Positions 1-5,480 of a stretch of 5,646 nt of DNA are shown in pieces. The stretch comes from Nitrososphaeria archaeon. Lineage in GTDB: Archaea > Thermoproteota > Nitrososphaeria > Conexivisphaerales > UBA164. The stretch covers positions 1-5,646 of the forward strand of contig JARVJW010000049.1 of NCBI GenBank assembly GCA_029775955.1, given 5' to 3'. Under the pieces are notes generated by a model. The model ran no database searches. It had not been told where the DNA came from and worked only from the letters and a program-made list of their open reading frames with translations. Both the position numbers and the translations under genes were made by a program. Every line of letters begins with the position of its first letter. Position 1 is the first letter of the stretch.

Positions 1-927
1 GAAATGAGGATTGATAGCGAGCTGTTCAAGATTGTAGGTGACAGAGTAAGGGTAACGCTCCAGCCCGGGCATTACGCTTACGTCCAAATAAACACTGAGA
101 ACAAGCACTTCCTGGCATACAGCAAGGACAAAGCTTCAGAGCTCTTGCTGACTGATAATTTTGTGTGCATAACCTTCACCATATCAGAAAAGGAAAGGAC
201 CCTAGGCAGCAGCTTCGTGGCGCAGGACCTGAACTTCTCTACGATAGATTCCACGTTTGCGACGGTGAATGCTGGTAGGCCTGCGCTGAAAGGAACTGAC
301 ACACAGAGCATTTCTGACATAGCGCACATACAGAACGACTTCTCCAGGAGGAGGAAGAGCCTGCAGAAGCACAACAAACAGAAGAAGTACAGGAAACTGC
401 GCCAGGCCAGAGGTAGGCAAAAGAACCGTGTCAATGATGCCTTGCAAAAGCTAACTACGGAGATGGTAAAGGAAAACCCAGGCGCATCATTTGTCTTTGA
501 AGACCTGAACGGAATAAGGACTGGTGGAAACAACAAGGGCAGGAAGTTCAGGACAAAGTTGAACAGGTGGCCATACAGGCTTTACCAGAAGATGATTGAA
601 TACAAGTCCTCATTCAAGACAGTTTATGTGAACCCAAGAGGGACCTCCTCGGAGTGTCCTGTCTGTGGTGATAAGCTGAAGCACCAGGCTTGGGAGATAT
701 CGAAATGCGAAACCTGTGGCGTGGACTACGACAGGGATAGGCTGGCCTCACTTGCCATAACCCTGCGTGGCCTGCGCCTCTGCGGCTACCCGTTTACCGT
801 GAGTGCGGATGCCTCTTGGCCTTCTTTGAAGGATGAATACCTGTACACCGGCCATGAGCCTAAAGTGGCCGGAGCGGGCTTGACTGAGAAGGTCAACGCT
901 CCGAATGATGGTTATAAGAAATTATAA
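1..927 (+). CDS. tnpB: TnpB, RNA-guided nuclease of an IS200/IS605 (IS1341-type) element, 5' end cut off by the window
   Basis: This is the C-terminal 308 or so residues of a TnpB protein. The frame is open through base 1 and the first ATG is at base 4. Full TnpB proteins usually have well over 100 residues before the RuvC-I aspartate, whereas here there are about 74, so the real start should lie upstream. Counting from the ATG at 4, the RuvC catalytic residues are all present: D75 in AQDLN, E166 in FEDLNG and D245 in YDRDRLAS. A four-cysteine zinc ribbon (CPVCG at 218-222, CETCG at 235-239) sits between the second and third. A basic stretch (about 115-142, many K and R) precedes RuvC-II. TnpB is a guide-RNA-directed DNA endonuclease that helps its transposon persist. 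The tail after D245 (about 60 residues) has little protein-like conservation and overlaps the predicted guide RNA. G+C is clearly higher than in the neighbouring genes, which suggests acquisition by transfer. No TnpA is visible. The nuclease looks intact as far as it can be seen. Confidence 0.93.
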   Translation, partial: EMRIDSELFKIVGDRVRVTLQPGHYAYVQINTENKHFLAYSKDKASELLLTDNFVCITFTISEKERTLGSSFVAQDLNFSTIDSTFATVNAGRPALKGTDTQSISDIAHIQNDFSRRRKSLQKHNKQKKYRKLRQARGRQKNRVNDALQKLTTEMVKENPGASFVFEDLNGIRTGGNNKGRKFRTKLNRWPYRLYQKMIEYKSSFKTVYVNPRGTSSECPVCGDKLKHQAWEISKCETCGVDYDRDRLASLAITLRGLRLCGYPFTVSADASWPSLKDEYLYTGHEPKVAGAGLTEKVNAPNDGYKKL

Positions 928-934
928 CCTTTCA
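848..934 (+). ncRNA. Predicted reRNA/omegaRNA scaffold and right end of the IS200/IS605 element
   Basis: Three hairpins follow one another at the 3' end of tnpB. H1 pairs CCGGCCA (848-854) with TGGCCGG (866-872), 7 perfect base pairs. H2 pairs GGAGCG (871-876) with CGCTCC (897-902) and, within it, TTGAC (880-884) with GTCAA (892-896). H3 pairs GGTTATAA (910-917) with TTATAACC (922-929) around a GAAA loop of the stable GNRA kind, and contains the tnpB stop codon. H1 and H2 compete for bases 871-872. In characterised systems the TnpB guide RNA is made from the tnpB 3' end and the element's right end, and its guide is the flanking host DNA. By analogy the scaffold would end near 930-940 and the guide would read into the bases just before the next gene. 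The 5' end of the RNA and the exact element boundary cannot be fixed from this sequence alone. Confidence 0.5.
921..927 (+). promoter_or_regulatory. TATA box candidate for the small membrane protein gene, inside the element's terminal palindrome
   Basis: ATTATAA lies with its centre about 27-28 bp before the ATG at 952, the spacing expected for a leaderless or nearly leaderless archaeal transcript. It is the right arm of the 910-929 palindrome and overlaps the tnpB stop codon. The assignment rests on spacing and sequence only. Confidence 0.4.
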
Positions 935-951
935 GAAACGGAATAGGCAAT

Positions 952-1383
952 ATGTCGAGAATTGGCATAACCATGATATTGCTGGAACTTTTCCTCCTCC
1001 TGATCCAGTACCTAATAGGCATGTGGATAAATCTCTTTGCTGTGTTCCCGCCCCTCAGCTCATACGGCTTCATGTATGGAATGATGCAGGCAATGTTTTC
1101 TGTCCCAGAGCTCATGATTCACATGATGGTAGGAATTCTTATCGGCATAATATCCCTGATAATTCTTGTCTTATTTGCAGTAAGTGGAGATTACGTGCTT
1201 TCATTGCTAGGCGCGTTTGCGTCAATATCAATCCTCATGGCAGGTATCAATGGACTTGAATTCGTATTTTCAGGGTTTGCAAACAATGTCTTTTCCTATA
1301 TCATGTCCTTTGGTTTAATTTTTGCAGTTATGGCGTATTCCATGATTTTGTACATGGTTCTCAACAGAACTGAACGGGCATAA
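952..1383 (+). CDS. Small hypothetical membrane protein with four predicted transmembrane segments
   Basis: I do not recognise this 143-residue protein. It is very hydrophobic and methionine-rich, with segments likely to cross the membrane at about 5-27, 56-77, 80-100 and 113-137. The loop between the first two (about 28-55) carries PP and several aromatic residues. A short charged tail (NRTERA) follows the last segment. There is no obvious signal-peptide cleavage site, metal-binding motif or transporter signature. The ATG at 952 is preceded by no convincing Shine-Dalgarno site, only a weak GG-containing stretch (940-947), and by a TATA-like sequence about 27 bp upstream, so a leaderless transcript is plausible. 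It starts 24 bp after the tnpB stop, so the mobile element has landed directly against its 5' end and may have replaced the native promoter. The sustained hydrophobic pattern and intact frame argue for a real gene, while the function is unknown. Confidence 0.7.
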   Translation: MSRIGITMILLELFLLLIQYLIGMWINLFAVFPPLSSYGFMYGMMQAMFSVPELMIHMMVGILIGIISLIILVLFAVSGDYVLSLLGAFASISILMAGINGLEFVFSGFANNVFSYIMSFGLIFAVMAYSMILYMVLNRTERA

Positions 1384-1681
1384 TTGGCTAATGCTTACGC
1401 CTTGGTTTGAGGCTTCCTGCTTTATCGATTTGCTTGTCTTTTAAACAATTGATTACATCACAAGCATGAATTCAGGTGTGCCATTGAAGAGGTGATAATG
1501 GCAGGAACCGCAACCAAATGGTAGTGCACGATGAGGTCTAGCGGGAGCTAAATGGGTAAAATTTAAGCTCAAAAACTGCATTTTTAGTTTAGCATTAGCA
1601 TGTTTTCCAATTATGCAAAGCTTATAGGACTAAAGGTGAAACATTACTACTTGTGGGGCTACTGTTTATTGCCAATATATG
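1384..1681. other. Non-coding stretch between the membrane protein gene and tRNA-Lys, possibly containing degraded sequence
   Basis: About 300 bases without a supportable gene. Around 1490-1555 the G+C rises above that of the surrounding AT-rich DNA. A short open stretch at 1453-1524 (peptide ending EEVIMAGTATKW, stop TAG) looks somewhat protein-like but has no start codon of its own and no family I can name, so it may be the relic of a broken gene. The stretch from about 1550 to 1680 is AT-rich and is mainly the 3' flank of the minus-strand tRNA. I see no clear terminator hairpin, direct repeat or inverted repeat. Confidence 0.4.
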
Positions 1682-1755
1682 CGGGCCTGGTGGGATTCGG
1701 ACCCACGACCTACTGGTTAAGAGCCAGCCACTCTACCTGCCTGAGCTACAGGCCC
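1682..1755 (-). tRNA. tRNA-Lys with anticodon CTT
   Basis: Read on the minus strand, this 74-nt gene forms a full cloverleaf. The acceptor stem pairs GGGCCTG (1755-1749) with CAGGCCC (1689-1683), followed by discriminator G at 1682. The D arm is GCTC/GAGT with one G-U pair. The anticodon stem GCTGG/CCAGT, also with a G-U pair at its base, encloses the loop CTCTTAA, giving anticodon CTT (1721-1719), which reads lysine AAG codons. The T arm is GTGGG/CCCAC with loop TCCGAAT. There is no intron, and the 3' CCA is not encoded (the next bases read CAT), so it would be added by the CCA-adding enzyme. The gene lies directly downstream of the HAD phosphatase gene on the same strand but has its own promoter. 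Confidence 0.96.
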
Positions 1756-1775
1756 ATTCATGAGATAAAATTTAG

Positions 1776-1791
1776 TTTTTATAAGCTTTTC
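1776..1791 (-). promoter_or_regulatory. TATA box and BRE of tRNA-Lys
   Basis: On the minus strand, CTTATAAAAA (1785-1776) preceded by the purine-rich GAAAAG (1791-1786) matches an archaeal BRE/TATA pair. The TATA centre is about 25 bp upstream of the tRNA 5' end at 1755, the canonical spacing. The element overlaps the last codons and the TAA stop (1781-1779) of the upstream HAD gene. Confidence 0.75.
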
Positions 1792-2435
1792 TGGATACCA
1801 TTAGCACTTGCTATATTTAATAATTCATTTAAATCATGTATTATATAATCCGGTTTAATATTTATCGATTTACTGTACTGATCCCTCACTATCAGAGCAG
1901 TGAGTGAACCCGCTTTTTTGCCAGCAATTATATCATACTCCCTGTCTCCCACACTGATGCACTCATTAGGTGATAGGTTCATTTTTGAAAATGCTTTTAG
2001 GAAGACATCAGGTTCTGGTTTGGGATTTTTTACTTCTTCGCTGCTCACCCAGCAACATACCAGCTGGTTTAAGTTAAAGTTATTTATTATTTCATTTATC
2101 ATATCTTTCCCCATACTTGTGGCTATGGATGCCTTTATGCCCATTTCTTTTAGTTTTAAAATTGTTGATAGCGCATCTGGAAAAATTTTTATTCTCCATA
2201 TATTTTCAATAAAATGCTTCTTCCTAATGCCTTTCATTTTTTCAACATCATCATTGCTAAGGTTGTTGATGAATTTTGATGCAATCACTGCTGGGGAAAG
2301 CCCAACATATTTTCTTATTTCTGAAGGTTTAACATTAAGTCCAAATTCCTTAAATGTATTCGACCATGCTAACATAAGAGTTTCCGCACTATCTATTAAT
2401 GTCCCATCAAGGTCAAAAGCTACTCCTTTAATCAT
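1779..2435 (-). CDS. HAD-superfamily hydrolase, phosphoglycolate phosphatase-like
   Basis: This 218-residue protein has all four HAD motifs. Numbered from the ATG at 2435 these are: motif I, DLDGTL, with nucleophile D8 and acid/base D10; motif II, T106 in SIATS; motif III, K139 in NPKPEPD; motif IV, GDREYD, with D164 and D168. An alpha-helical cap of subclass I type lies between motifs I and II (about 14-85). These enzymes are soluble, Mg2+-dependent phosphatases acting on small phosphorylated metabolites. The overall order resembles phosphoglycolate phosphatase and beta-phosphoglucomutase relatives, but the substrate cannot be read from the sequence. A longer version starting at TTG 2441 would add two residues. 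I prefer the ATG because it directly precedes the conserved beta strand and lies 26 bp from a TATA-like element, which fits a leaderless mRNA. The stop codon lies within the tRNA-Lys promoter. Confidence 0.9.
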   Translation of the reverse strand: MIKGVAFDLDGTLIDSAETLMLAWSNTFKEFGLNVKPSEIRKYVGLSPAVIASKFINNLSNDDVEKMKGIRKKHFIENIWRIKIFPDALSTILKLKEMGIKASIATSMGKDMINEIINNFNLNQLVCCWVSSEEVKNPKPEPDVFLKAFSKMNLSPNECISVGDREYDIIAGKKAGSLTALIVRDQYSKSINIKPDYIIHDLNELLNIASANGIQKSL

Positions 2436-2456
2436 CGGCAAACCATATATATGTTA

Positions 2457-2465
2457 AAATTTAAA
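2457..2465 (-). promoter_or_regulatory. TATA-like element of the HAD gene
   Basis: The minus strand reads TTTAAATTT (2465-2457), centred 26 bp before the ATG at 2435, as expected for a leaderless archaeal transcript. A second AT-rich run (ATATATATG region, 2446-2454) is too close to the start codon to serve as its TATA box. Confidence 0.45.
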
Positions 2466-2498
2466 CTGCACGAAAAATTTACGATCTCTTTGCCTAAA

Positions 2499-2507
2499 CT
2501 TTTTATC
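2499..2507 (+). promoter_or_regulatory. TATA-like element of the MFS transporter gene
   Basis: CTTTTTATC is centred about 31 bp before the ATG at 2534, implying a transcript with a leader of only a few bases. With the HAD element it makes a divergent promoter region of about 98 bp between the two start codons. Confidence 0.45.
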
Positions 2508-2533
2508 TATATGCTGGTCACCTACAATGGCGC

Positions 2534-3727
2534 ATGTTACAGGAAAGAAAAAACATAATTTATCTCTTTATATCAAGGTCATTCCGAAGCTTTGTAGCTG
2601 GCTTCGTAGCCATAGCTATAAGCCTCTATTTTTATGATATACTGAAACTTTCACTGATACTGGTTGGAGTGCTTTTTACAATAGGCGCAATTGCTACCCC
2701 TCTTATCTCGCTCATTGTGGGGATTTTTGGAGACAGATATGGTAGGAAATTTATATTGATAGCAGACCTTCTTACATTGCCAATTGCGATTGTAATTATA
2801 TTGTTAACTAGAAATTTTTATGCGCTTGCAGCAGCAAGTGCCATAGGTGGTTTTGGGGTTGCTGGGGGGATTGTGGGTGGGGGAGTTGGAGCTTCAGTTG
2901 GTCCTGTTGTGACAACCATGCTTGCAGAAAATACTACTAACGAAAACAGGACCTTTATGTTTTCTATTAATAGTGTTCTTTCCACATTTGCCGGAGCTGC
3001 TGGAGCCCTGCTCGTTTCATTTATAGGGTTTCAGCTCCTGTTTGAAATAGGGGTTATTATTTCGCTCTTTTCAGCCATTATAATTTTTCCTGTTAGGGAA
3101 AAATTCAAGGGTCTCAAAACAGTACGAAAAAAAGGAGAAAACCCAATGTCAGAAAAGGATAGAAGGTTCATTAAGGCATTTGCATACACAGGCCTTTTTA
3201 ATGGCTTATCAATGGGGCTCATAACGCCCTATTATCCAATAATATTTCATACCTTTTTTCACATGACCATCGCGAATGTAGGATTTCTGATTTTTTTGGG
3301 GGGAATTATTTCTGGGGCAGTAGATATATTCACGCCAACCCTTACTACTAGAATGGGTTTTCTTAAACTTATTACAAGGACCAGGGTAATCTCTGCAACT
3401 GCAATGCTCCTTATACCATTTTCTCCAAATTTTATATTTGCAAGTGCACTATATATTTTTATGACGACGCTCAGGGCTGTTTCATTACCAGCCCAAACAT
3501 CCCTTCAAATGTCACTCATAAGTGAAGGAAGAAGGGCAACATCCAGCGGACTTAACCAGGCTTCAAGGTTATTGGCTTCAGCTGTGGCAACTTCAGTTGG
3601 TGGAACGCTATTGGCTCTGGGACCGTTACTTATACCATTTGCAATAGCAGCCAGCTTTACATATGGAAATACAGCATTGTATTACTATTATTTTGCTGGC
3701 ATACCTGATGCTAATAAAAAGCGCTAA
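2534..3727 (+). CDS. Major facilitator superfamily (MFS) transporter
   Basis: This 397-residue protein has the layout of a 12-segment MFS carrier: six hydrophobic segments (about 14-35, 41-65, 73-92, 95-128, 142-163, 165-186), a charged cytoplasmic loop (about 187-212, rich in K and R), then six more from about 212 to 388. The loop between segments 2 and 3 carries MFS motif A, with G66, D67, R68, G70, R71 and K72 visible (GDRYGRK). The stretch 105-124 is exceptionally glycine-rich, with a GGG run in the fourth segment region. The second half includes SGLNQASRLLASA at 338-350, a pattern common in the eleventh segment of drug-exporter-like MFS proteins. The protein is in the cytoplasmic membrane and uses an ion gradient; substrate and direction are unknown. 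ATG 2534 is the only plausible start, as no start codon lies in frame between it and the TATA-like element. Its last 4 bases overlap the end of argF, which is transcribed towards it. Confidence 0.92.
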   Translation: MLQERKNIIYLFISRSFRSFVAGFVAIAISLYFYDILKLSLILVGVLFTIGAIATPLISLIVGIFGDRYGRKFILIADLLTLPIAIVIILLTRNFYALAAASAIGGFGVAGGIVGGGVGASVGPVVTTMLAENTTNENRTFMFSINSVLSTFAGAAGALLVSFIGFQLLFEIGVIISLFSAIIIFPVREKFKGLKTVRKKGENPMSEKDRRFIKAFAYTGLFNGLSMGLITPYYPIIFHTFFHMTIANVGFLIFLGGIISGAVDIFTPTLTTRMGFLKLITRTRVISATAMLLIPFSPNFIFASALYIFMTTLRAVSLPAQTSLQMSLISEGRRATSSGLNQASRLLASAVATSVGGTLLALGPLLIPFAIAASFTYGNTALYYYYFAGIPDANKKR

Positions 3728-3751
3728 ATGCTTCTGTTAAAAAGCTTTAGC
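3716..3751 (-). terminator. Possible terminator of argF: stem-loop followed by a T run
   Basis: GCTAAA (3723-3728) pairs with TTTAGC (3746-3751), and GCTT (3730-3733) pairs with AAGC (3742-3745). Together they form a 10-bp stem with one bulged base (3729) and an 8-nt loop. On the minus strand the stem is followed, after GC, by TTTTT (3720-3716). The T run alone would suit archaeal RNA polymerase termination. The structure covers the argF 3' end, and the T run falls in the final codons of the opposing MFS gene. Confidence 0.4.
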
Positions 3752-4644
3752 ATAATTGCCTTTTGCACATGGAGCCGATTTTCTGCTTGGTCAAAAACAA
3801 TGGAATGCCTGCCATAAAGTACTTCCCTTGTAACTTCCTCGCCGTGATGAGCAGGCAGACAATGCATGAAGAGTGAGCCATCTGGTGCACTTTCCATGAG
3901 TTGCTCATTCACTTGGTACTTTGGCAGGAAAGCTTTTAACCTCTGTTGCTTTTCATTTTCTTGGCCCATGCTGGTAAATACATCAGTGTAAATTATGTCA
4001 GCATCGCTTACAGCTTTGACAGGATCTTCCATTATTTCTATTGAGTTTGCGGAAAGCTCTTGTGCCATGCCAACAATTGATTTTTTTGGCTCATATCCCT
4101 GCGGCGATGCGACTTTAACCCTAGCTCCAGCGAGAGCTGAACCCAAGATTAAGGAAGTGCAAACGTTATTGCTTCCATCACCAATGAAAGTGATTTTTTT
4201 GTTTCTGACTCCACCAAGCTTTTCCCTGATAGTGTATAGGTCAGCCATTATCTGGCATGGGTGTTCAATGTCTGAAAGCGCATTAATTACTGGCTTTTCC
4301 ATACTCAATGCAAGTTTAACCAAATCTTCATGCTTATACACTCTTGCTATTACCATGTCTACATACCTGTCAAGTGTATGTCCAGTATCCTCAACTGATT
4401 CGCCCCGTGAAAGTTGAGATGACGAAGCGTCAATGTAAATCGGGTTTCCCCCTAACTGGTTTATCCCAACTTCAAAGCTAACTCTTGTCCTTGTTGATGG
4501 TTTTTCAAATAAAAGAATTATATTTTTCCCATTAAGCATGTTGTTAAGTGGATTAGCCTTGAGCCTGTCAGTCATGGCCCATACTTCCTCCATTTCTTCA
4601 TTGCTAAAGTCAGTAACAGAAAGGTAATCTGCCATGATTTCCAT
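3724..4644 (-). CDS. argF: Ornithine carbamoyltransferase
   Basis: This enzyme joins carbamoyl phosphate and ornithine to give citrulline in arginine biosynthesis, in the cytoplasm, as a trimer or a multiple of one. Counting from the ATG at 4644 (306 residues, the usual family length), the carbamoyl-phosphate site is STRTR at 50-54 with R101 (in IARVYKH) and HPCQ at 128-131. The ornithine side has D221 and SMG at 225-227, HCLPA at 261-265 carries the catalytic cysteine, and R290 lies in ENRLH. The motif before SMG reads TDVF, where many relatives have TDVW. The nucleotide-fold-like loop reads GDGSNNV, one residue longer than the common GDGNNV. TTG 4656 would add four residues, and ATG 4635 would start at MADYLSV, the point where similarity to other family members begins, so it is a good alternative. 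The TATA-like element at 4659-4667 lies 19 bp from ATG 4644 and 28 bp from ATG 4635. No other arg genes are in the window. Confidence 0.95.
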   Translation of the reverse strand: MEIMADYLSVTDFSNEEMEEVWAMTDRLKANPLNNMLNGKNIILLFEKPSTRTRVSFEVGINQLGGNPIYIDASSSQLSRGESVEDTGHTLDRYVDMVIARVYKHEDLVKLALSMEKPVINALSDIEHPCQIMADLYTIREKLGGVRNKKITFIGDGSNNVCTSLILGSALAGARVKVASPQGYEPKKSIVGMAQELSANSIEIMEDPVKAVSDADIIYTDVFTSMGQENEKQQRLKAFLPKYQVNEQLMESAPDGSLFMHCLPAHHGEEVTREVLYGRHSIVFDQAENRLHVQKAIMLKLFNRSI

Positions 4645-4658
4645 ACTTTTGCGCAACC

Positions 4659-4667
4659 GTTTTTAAG
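4659..4667. promoter_or_regulatory. Shared TATA-like element between argF and the DUF62 gene
   Basis: GTTTTTAAG on the plus strand reads CTTAAAAAC on the minus strand, so it can act as a TATA box in both directions. Its centre is about 26 bp from the DUF62 start (4689) and 19 or 28 bp from the two argF start candidates. Purine-rich GCAAAG flanks it on the argF side as a possible BRE. No other AT-rich element at suitable spacing exists in the roughly 44-bp gap; TATATATG at 4684-4691 is too close to the ATG. Confidence 0.45.
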
Positions 4668-4688
4668 CTTTGCTTACAGTGCCTATAT

Positions 4689-5429
4689 ATGCGTAACATA
4701 ATTTCCCTGATCACTGATTTTGGGAATAAAGACCATTATAACGGTGTAATTAAGGGCGTAATCCTTAACATTAACCCTGAAGCTGTCATCGTTGATCTTG
4801 CTTCAGATGTAGATTCATTCAGCATAGCTGACGCCGCATTTATACTTTATGCCTCTGCTAATTACTTTCCAAAGGGAACTGTATTCCTGGTGGTGGTTGA
4901 CCCAGGAGTTGGCACAAAAAGGAGCGCTGTAGCTGTAGAATGTTCAAACCATTTTTTCGTGGGTCCTGACAACGGTGTGCTGTATCCAACTGTTTCCAGG
5001 GAGGGAATAATTAAAAGTGTTAGGCTAGAAAACACTAAGGGGACATTTGATGGGAGAGACGTCTTTGCACCTGCAGCTGCTAGGGTGAGCCTTACGAAAA
5101 GCATCGAGGGACTTGGCGAAGATTTTCAACTTAATGAAAAATTTGAATTAGAAAATGCCATTATCAGTGATGGCGTTATTAATGCAAAGGTAATTCATGT
5201 TGATAAGTTTGGGGATGTAGTTACCAACATAAGTAGCAAGCAGCTTGAAGGAATTAATTCAATAAAGTATAATGGAAAAATAATATCTAGGGCAATGTCG
5301 TTTTCAGATAGCCATGATATTCACTTTATCGATGGAAGCAGTGGATTTGTTGAGATTGTTAAAAACAGGCATAAAGCATCAGAAGAACTTAACCTGTCAA
5401 CAGGTCAAAACGTGATGTTCGTTCTATAA
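4689..5429 (+). CDS. DUF62 / SAM hydroxide adenosyltransferase family protein (SAM hydrolase), with His-to-Asp change in the catalytic triad
   Basis: Members of this family use a water-derived hydroxide to split S-adenosylmethionine into adenosine and methionine; relatives include the SAM chlorinase and fluorinase. The 246-residue protein has the N-terminal signature LITDFGNKDHYNGVIKGVI (7-25), VVDPGVGT (69-76), GPDNG (92-96) and GRDVFAP (122-128). A smaller C-terminal domain with DKFGDVVTN (172-180) and the usual SGFVEI strand follows. Of the known Asp-Arg-His triad (D68, R75, H127 in the Pyrococcus horikoshii enzyme PH0463), D71 and R78 are present with identical spacing. The histidine of the TFHGRD motif is replaced by D121 (TFDGRD, codon GAT at 5049-5051). 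Whether activity survives is unknown. ATG 4689 gives the expected N terminus with no room for an upstream start. The gene is divergent from argF and probably shares its promoter element. The protein is cytoplasmic by its lack of signal or membrane segments. Confidence 0.92.
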   Translation: MRNIISLITDFGNKDHYNGVIKGVILNINPEAVIVDLASDVDSFSIADAAFILYASANYFPKGTVFLVVVDPGVGTKRSAVAVECSNHFFVGPDNGVLYPTVSREGIIKSVRLENTKGTFDGRDVFAPAAARVSLTKSIEGLGEDFQLNEKFELENAIISDGVINAKVIHVDKFGDVVTNISSKQLEGINSIKYNGKIISRAMSFSDSHDIHFIDGSSGFVEIVKNRHKASEELNLSTGQNVMFVL

Positions 5430-5440
5430 TTTACCTAGAA

Positions 5441-5480
5441 GCCGCAAGGAAGCCCCCACACTAAGTAGGAGGAATTGTCG
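5441..5480 (+). mobile_element. Possible degraded IS200/IS605-type right end (reRNA-like sequence)
   Basis: GAAGCCCCC (5449-5457), a short spacer and then GTAGGAGGAATTGTCG (5465-5480) resemble the pattern GAAGCCCC-loop-GGGG-(A)GGA-TGTC(A)C that closes many tnpB elements. CCCCCAC (5453-5459) can pair with GTAGGAG (5465-5471) except at two A-C mismatches, as expected if two G-to-A changes had weakened an older perfect stem. No tnpB coding sequence precedes it: the DUF62 gene ends 12 bases upstream. It would therefore be a solo or decayed end. The resemblance is from memory of the general pattern and the sequence is short. Confidence 0.3.

Noticed and set aside
78..536. Minus-strand open frames opposite tnpB (78-536 and 202-447)
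   Set aside because: They are shadows of the tnpB coding strand, which keeps the RuvC and zinc-ribbon residues.
1490..1550. Possible C/D box small RNA (GTGATAA and GATGAGG as C-box-like motifs)
   Set aside because: No D or D' box (CTGA) at suitable positions and no closing stem.
1600..1848. Plus-strand 82-codon open frame
   Set aside because: It runs antisense through the whole tRNA-Lys gene and its promoter, and its translation has no protein-family features.
1900..2457. Plus-strand 185-codon open frame
   Set aside because: It is antisense to the HAD phosphatase, which has all four catalytic motifs on the other strand.
3995..4417. Plus-strand 140-codon open frame
   Set aside because: It is antisense to argF and has no recognisable content.
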